A DNA stretch of 64,000 nucleotides. Origin: Schistosoma haematobium. Taxonomy: Eukaryota; Platyhelminthes; Trematoda; Strigeidida; Schistosomatidae. A model generated the notes under the pieces. The model was not told the origin of the DNA. It saw only the letters and a list, made by a program, of their open reading frames with translations, and ran no database searches. The stretch lies in NCBI RefSeq assembly GCF_000699445.3, contig NC_067195.1, forward strand, positions 19,539,287 through 19,603,286. Direction: 5' to 3'. Each line of letters opens with the position of its first letter. The stretch's first letter is position 1. Position numbers and translations under genes: made by a program. Positions 21,106-64,000 of this stretch are shown here, piece by piece.

Positions 21106-24100
21106 GACGTATTATTGACTTTCCAATTTTACATGAAACCTAGATTGGCAGTTTAAAAACTTAGACTTTAAATGTCACAGATTAGTTAAGGTCCTCACGG
21201 TTTTTTATTCACTGTCAGACCTGATGATTTGCGTTTACGACCAAACGTGCAATGAAACACCACAAACAAGTATTTATATCTCATATCCTTCAACAATTTA
21301 CTTTTTGCGTGAACATAGTGCGTATGGGTAATCTAAGGAAACATAAGATTATTTTTTCATAATTTATGGAAATCCTTTAGCGCACTATCAAATTCAATCA
21401 AGCTTCCGAATAGCTTGGAATAAGCGAACCGTTAACCTTTATAAAGTGAACACCTCATAATTCATACGATCTGCTTAACGTTCAGTCTAGCCTACTATTT
21501 TGATACAAGATACGTTCTAAACAAACAATATGTATATGAATATGAACAGTGTCCAGAGAATATGTATGTGGTAATTTATTGTTATAAAATCATACAACAC
21601 GAACTGACAGAAACAAATGAAGTGACTAAACCGATAGACCCTACAATTACGATCATTGAATAAATTGTAACGACGGTCATGATGAACTATAACAGTAACA
21701 TTTGTGACGGTTGTTAAAAACTTCAAATTAGTTGACAGAATTATGTGGCAAAAGCACGCTGTGAAAATCAAACAAAATAAACAGATGGAAACTGGATGAG
21801 TCCATAACTGAGAGGTGCGACTCGATTCATTATCATTCATGTAATAAAAAATACATGATTAGCCATATACGTTTTCAGTGTCATAATGTACATGAATTGC
21901 AAGACTGTAATCGGCTGAGTGTAGTCGAATCGCCACCTAAATGTACTAGAGACATTTTATCAAGTTTTCTCATTATTTTTGCAAAACTCTCCAAATGTAT
22001 AATTGCGCAAAACCTTGACTCAATGTTGTGTAAGATACTTGTCAACGGTCAGCAACCCTTAGTCTCAGATGAGTGTAATGACGTATCTCATCATCGTACT
22101 CGGCGGTGATGCAACTGCATAAAAGTCTGGAGATTAATTTTCTCTAAGATGTCCGTTTTATCTTTCTGGAGAAAGGGGTATGGAATTTTTTAGGCCGGGG
22201 AACTCTTAACCGTCATCACGAAATATGCTCACAGTCAGGTGAGTGACCAATCTCAGAACTTTTACGCACTGACTAATGAACGATATTCAAAGCCTGATCG
22301 CTTAAAATTCATTCAGACACTTTCTTACCCAAAAGCCAGTCAGAAGGCGATGACAGAAGGCATACGGATTATCCATTGATCCTAACTCGATCATGACTAA
22401 TAGACCATACAGTGATGTGAAGCATATATCTGACCAAACACTAGATCAAATAGGTGGCCTCATTTCAAGCATAACCGTAACATGTATGACAGAGAGCGGG
22501 GAAAACTCTACGTAGTCAATCGGCAACGATCAAGAAATAGTAAAATGTATAGCAACAGAAAATAAATCAACCTGAAGCTTAGAATAAATTGGATAAATAA
22601 GTGTACCGGCGAACTGTTACATTCAGGTCTGATATAAGAATATGAAAATAACAATCCGGAAGATAGCGTTCAGAATTTTAAATTACTAATGTTTGTTCTG
22701 TTATAACAACGTTAAAACTGCACATTATTAGTCATTTATTTTTTTGCATGGATAGCTGTGAACTAAATCGTACTTTTCAATTACTAACCCATTTGGTTTC
22801 GACATGCTTTTTTGGCTAGCCTACACATTACGTCCTTTGTTCTGAAATGTTTGTACATTGGCAAGGCAATTTACACTTTACACCTTTGAGTGCTGTTTTT
22901 AGAGTTATTTTTGTATCTGAATTTACAAAGGTAAGGAAGTGATCTTTGATGTACCTTAGGATGTCGTTTTTCTACCCTGAAATTTCATTGGGTAGTGCGA
23001 GTTTGAACATGAAATTTGGACGTGAATAGAGAACCGAGTATCATAATAGACCGATAAATTCTTCACATCCATTTCTCACTACAAGATTTTGGCAAAAAGG
23101 AATGTCTTGCTGGTTATTTTCTGTGTCAGTTGTCACAAAGAAAACTAATTTCACGCCATTCGTATACATAGAAAAACTTAGAGATAAAGTCGACCACATA
23201 TACTTATGATGATTAGTATTTGAATTATTGTAAAACTAGGAACCCCAGAAATGACGCAATTTAACGAAGAAGTAGTAGATGAGCACCAACGAACGTAATA
23301 TATTTGGAATTCGAAATCAGGTAGATATTAGTTACAAAGGAATCACTGGTTCATACAAATACTACATTACTTCGAACATTGTGATGACCAAAAAATATTC
23401 TTAAAGATTGTTTTTTAGATGAGTTTTGGAATTTTTTCAGAATGCTTACATTTTCTGAGATGCCAAACTGGGGTTCTACTAGTCACTTTGTGTTCAGTAA
23501 TGCTAACTATATTCAGCATCCGTTTTCACACGTTTTCAATCATTAAATCATTTGCCTAGGACCAATCACACATAGACTGCCCATCATATTTTTGTGCACA
23601 GGCGTCTGATAGGGTTCGATTTTCAGTTTTCTGCCTCACATAGTAGGAATATTCATGGTTTCTGTTATTTAGTTCGTAGGTCGATGACTTATACAACATT
23701 TTTAAAAGTCTCATGCATCTTAGTGGAGATAATATAGCAGAAGAAGAATCCGTGATAACTTAATCATTGTTAGGATGGTGGGAGATAACTCCCTATCTAG
23801 CTAGTGTGGTCTATTTCTATGTGAGTAAGAGTATCTCAAGGCATAAGGCAGAAAGGTACAGGAGATTAGGCTGATTCACGTCTGCACAAATCATCAGTTT
23901 TCTCATTGCGTATTTATTTAGTGGGCCTGCTAGAAAGAAGGATTGTATTTGCAGTAGATAACGATTATGCACAAAAAAATGTCGAAAAGTATAAAACTAT
24001 CACCAACTATCTGGTTGTTAACAATGAAAAATCAAATAAAATTTCATTGAGTTAACGAAAATTGAATCACCTGAATTTTTTATGATCTATCAATTTATGA

Positions 24101-24234
24101 TGGCGACCATAGTAACAGATGTAACAAGTTGACCTCGACCTTCACAGAGAACTAACAAGGCCAGACATCAGCATCCTCAGACTTTCCTGGTCAACATTTT
24201 AACTTTTAGCTTCGGAATCTTTTTTTCATTACTA
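21106..24234. other. Intergenic region between divergent genes
   Basis: It should carry promoter sequence for the leftward unrecognised gene and for rightward calcineurin A. One exon-like stretch (22820-22930) is open for 37 codons between a polypyrimidine tract plus AG and a gtaagg donor, but it matches nothing I know. Just before the calcineurin ATG, an acceptor-like aacttttag (ending at 24209) could serve cis or spliced-leader splicing. Confidence 0.4.
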
Positions 24235-62740
<38,506 letters not shown>

Positions 62741-63549
62741 GTAAGTTTGTATTTTATTGTCAACTCTTGTTCAATATTATTATCGTATATCATTTTGGAG
62801 TTAGTAAATTTTTTAAAATATTTATGTTTGACCAACAAATTTCTGTCATGATAAAGAAACCAATAAGCTTAAAATTAAAAGAGCTCTTAGGGTAAAGATA
62901 TAAATATTTTATAATTTCGCCACCGCAGATGCTTAGTCAAAATGTTAGATGGTATCATTGGCAAGTTTTATTCTATTATTTCAATTTACTGCTCAGTATA
63001 TTTTAATACTTGAGGTTTTTACCTGTTTAACGTCTTGGCTTTTTCGACTGCTTAGTTTAGATTGCTTTTTAAGGGTTATCCTTTACTTTGGACTTTGAGT
63101 GGAAATTGTTTATTCATGATAATAGGTCTGTTTATAGATGCCTGACTGTCTTGTAGAATCTATAATTCTTGGAAAGAAATGAGTTCTTAGATCTCATTTT
63201 GGAGGAAACATGATGTATATTGTACTCTCTTAGGTTTAGTGGTTTTAAACCATTAATTTCATGTTATTTCAGATAAAAACGCCAACTTATGTACATTTTA
63301 CGGTGAAAGTATCGTGCATTCTCAATTATTCATTTATTTTAACGCTAAATCTGCATATTCATAAATATGAACCACATTAGAAGTAACCTCCGTTTATGAG
63401 TGGAATCAGTTTCACATTGCGTTACAGGTATGCTACTCACAACTAACTGCACATTAAAATTATAAATTCATTAAATATACGAATATAATGCTACAGGTAG
63501 CTTATATGATTCACATGTTCATCGATACTTCAATATAAAGTAATATTTA

Positions 63550-63803
63550 TATCAGAAGGGGTTTTGTGGAGATTTTAGTAATTTCAATTGTTGAGATGAT
63601 GAGTCAATTAAAGCTAGACCACCATGGAAAGCCTGGAAGCACTAGACGGCCGTTTCGTTCTATTGTGGGACTCCTCAGCAGTGCGCATCCTTGACCCCGC
63701 CTCTCGGGATTCAAACCTAGGTTTTCCATGGTGGTCTAGCTTCAATTGACCCATGGTCTCAACAATTGAAATTACTAAAATCTCCACAAAACCCCTTCTG
63801 ATA
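63550..63803 (-). mobile_element. Fold-back element carrying a hammerhead in its loop
   Basis: Arms at 63550-63636 and 63716-63803 are inverted copies of each other, about 93 percent identical (roughly six mismatches in 87 bp). They begin tatcagaaggggttttgtgg. The 80-bp spacer contains a hammerhead on the minus strand. Short elements with long inverted repeats and no coding capacity resemble MITEs or fold-back elements. No target duplication was confirmed. It lies in the calcineurin intron after exon 5. Confidence 0.8.
63639..63684 (-). ncRNA. Hammerhead ribozyme in the fold-back loop
   Basis: Minus strand: stem I GCACTG with TAGTGC (one G-U), core CTGAGGA (63672-63678), stem II GTCC/GAAC with one C-A mismatch, GAAA, short stem III around CGGCCG, and triplet GTC before TAGTGC. 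The core is intact; stem II is weakened. Confidence 0.55.
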
Positions 63804-63977
63804 ATAATCAACATATGATCACTAGTGACTGGCTTCAAAATGTATATCCTTAAGTTCTAGTGAGAAGCAGTGACCAATGGAGTTCAACCGGGTCAGTTGT
63901 GAGATAGTAACTCACTGATAACAATGGGGGATGTGTCGCTCAGCTTCGTGGATTGGTTGAAGTTAGACATTAACACC

Positions 63978-64000
63978 GTTAGATGCCGACTCAATGGTCT
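63978..64000 (+). repeat. Start of a hammerhead SINE, cut by the window edge
   Basis: gatgccgactcaatggtct equals the first bases and A box of the SINE at 56697. The rest lies outside the window. Confidence 0.5.

Noticed and set aside
21517..21840. 107-codon minus-strand frame with hydrophobic segments
   Set aside because: No splice context, no family signature, and AT-rich composition that gives Phe/Ile/Tyr by chance.

Overview
The window looks like nuclear DNA from a schistosome blood fluke (Schistosoma or a close relative). It is AT-rich and gene-poor. Some introns are tiny (33-34 bp) and others are giant (up to about 15 kb). The repeats are typical of schistosomes: Penelope-like elements, RTE-like LINEs, and tRNA-like or satellite repeats that carry hammerhead ribozymes. 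No bacterial, viral or organellar organisation is visible. All names rest on reading the translated sequence and recalling protein families; no database search was run.

Layout. Positions 1-1405 hold a decayed Penelope-like retroelement. Positions 2976-9033 hold the last five coding exons (+ strand) of glycogen debranching enzyme (AGL), followed by tandem AATAAA signals. A 5'-truncated LINE lies at 10140-11310 (- strand). A complete five-exon gene for nuclear poly(A)-binding protein (PABPN1, 214 aa) lies at 13058-15451 on the - strand. A further - strand gene model of 176 aa (16422-21105) has a possible mitochondrial targeting sequence; I do not recognise it. From 24235 to beyond the right edge runs calcineurin A, the catalytic subunit of protein phosphatase 2B, on the + strand. 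Five coding exons (213 codons) are spread over more than 38 kb.

The calcineurin introns hold most of the repeats. These are two LINE fragments in intron 1, a tRNA-like repeat with an apparently intact hammerhead in intron 2, LINE 3' ends and several hammerhead fragments in intron 3, and in intron 4 a LINE nested inside an older LINE with a clear 14-bp target-site duplication. Intron 4 itself (15.3 kb) reads correctly only as a GC-AG intron.

The genes do not form a pathway. AGL releases glucose from glycogen branch points, PABPN1 controls poly(A) tail length in the nucleus, and calcineurin A is a Ca2+/calmodulin-dependent phosphatase. AGL and PABPN1 are convergent. The unrecognised gene and calcineurin A are divergent, separated by about 3.1 kb. 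The most unusual feature of the window is the coexistence of at least three hammerhead repeat families plus a hammerhead-like motif in Penelope-like element ends. One hammerhead sits in the loop of an almost perfect 87-bp inverted repeat.
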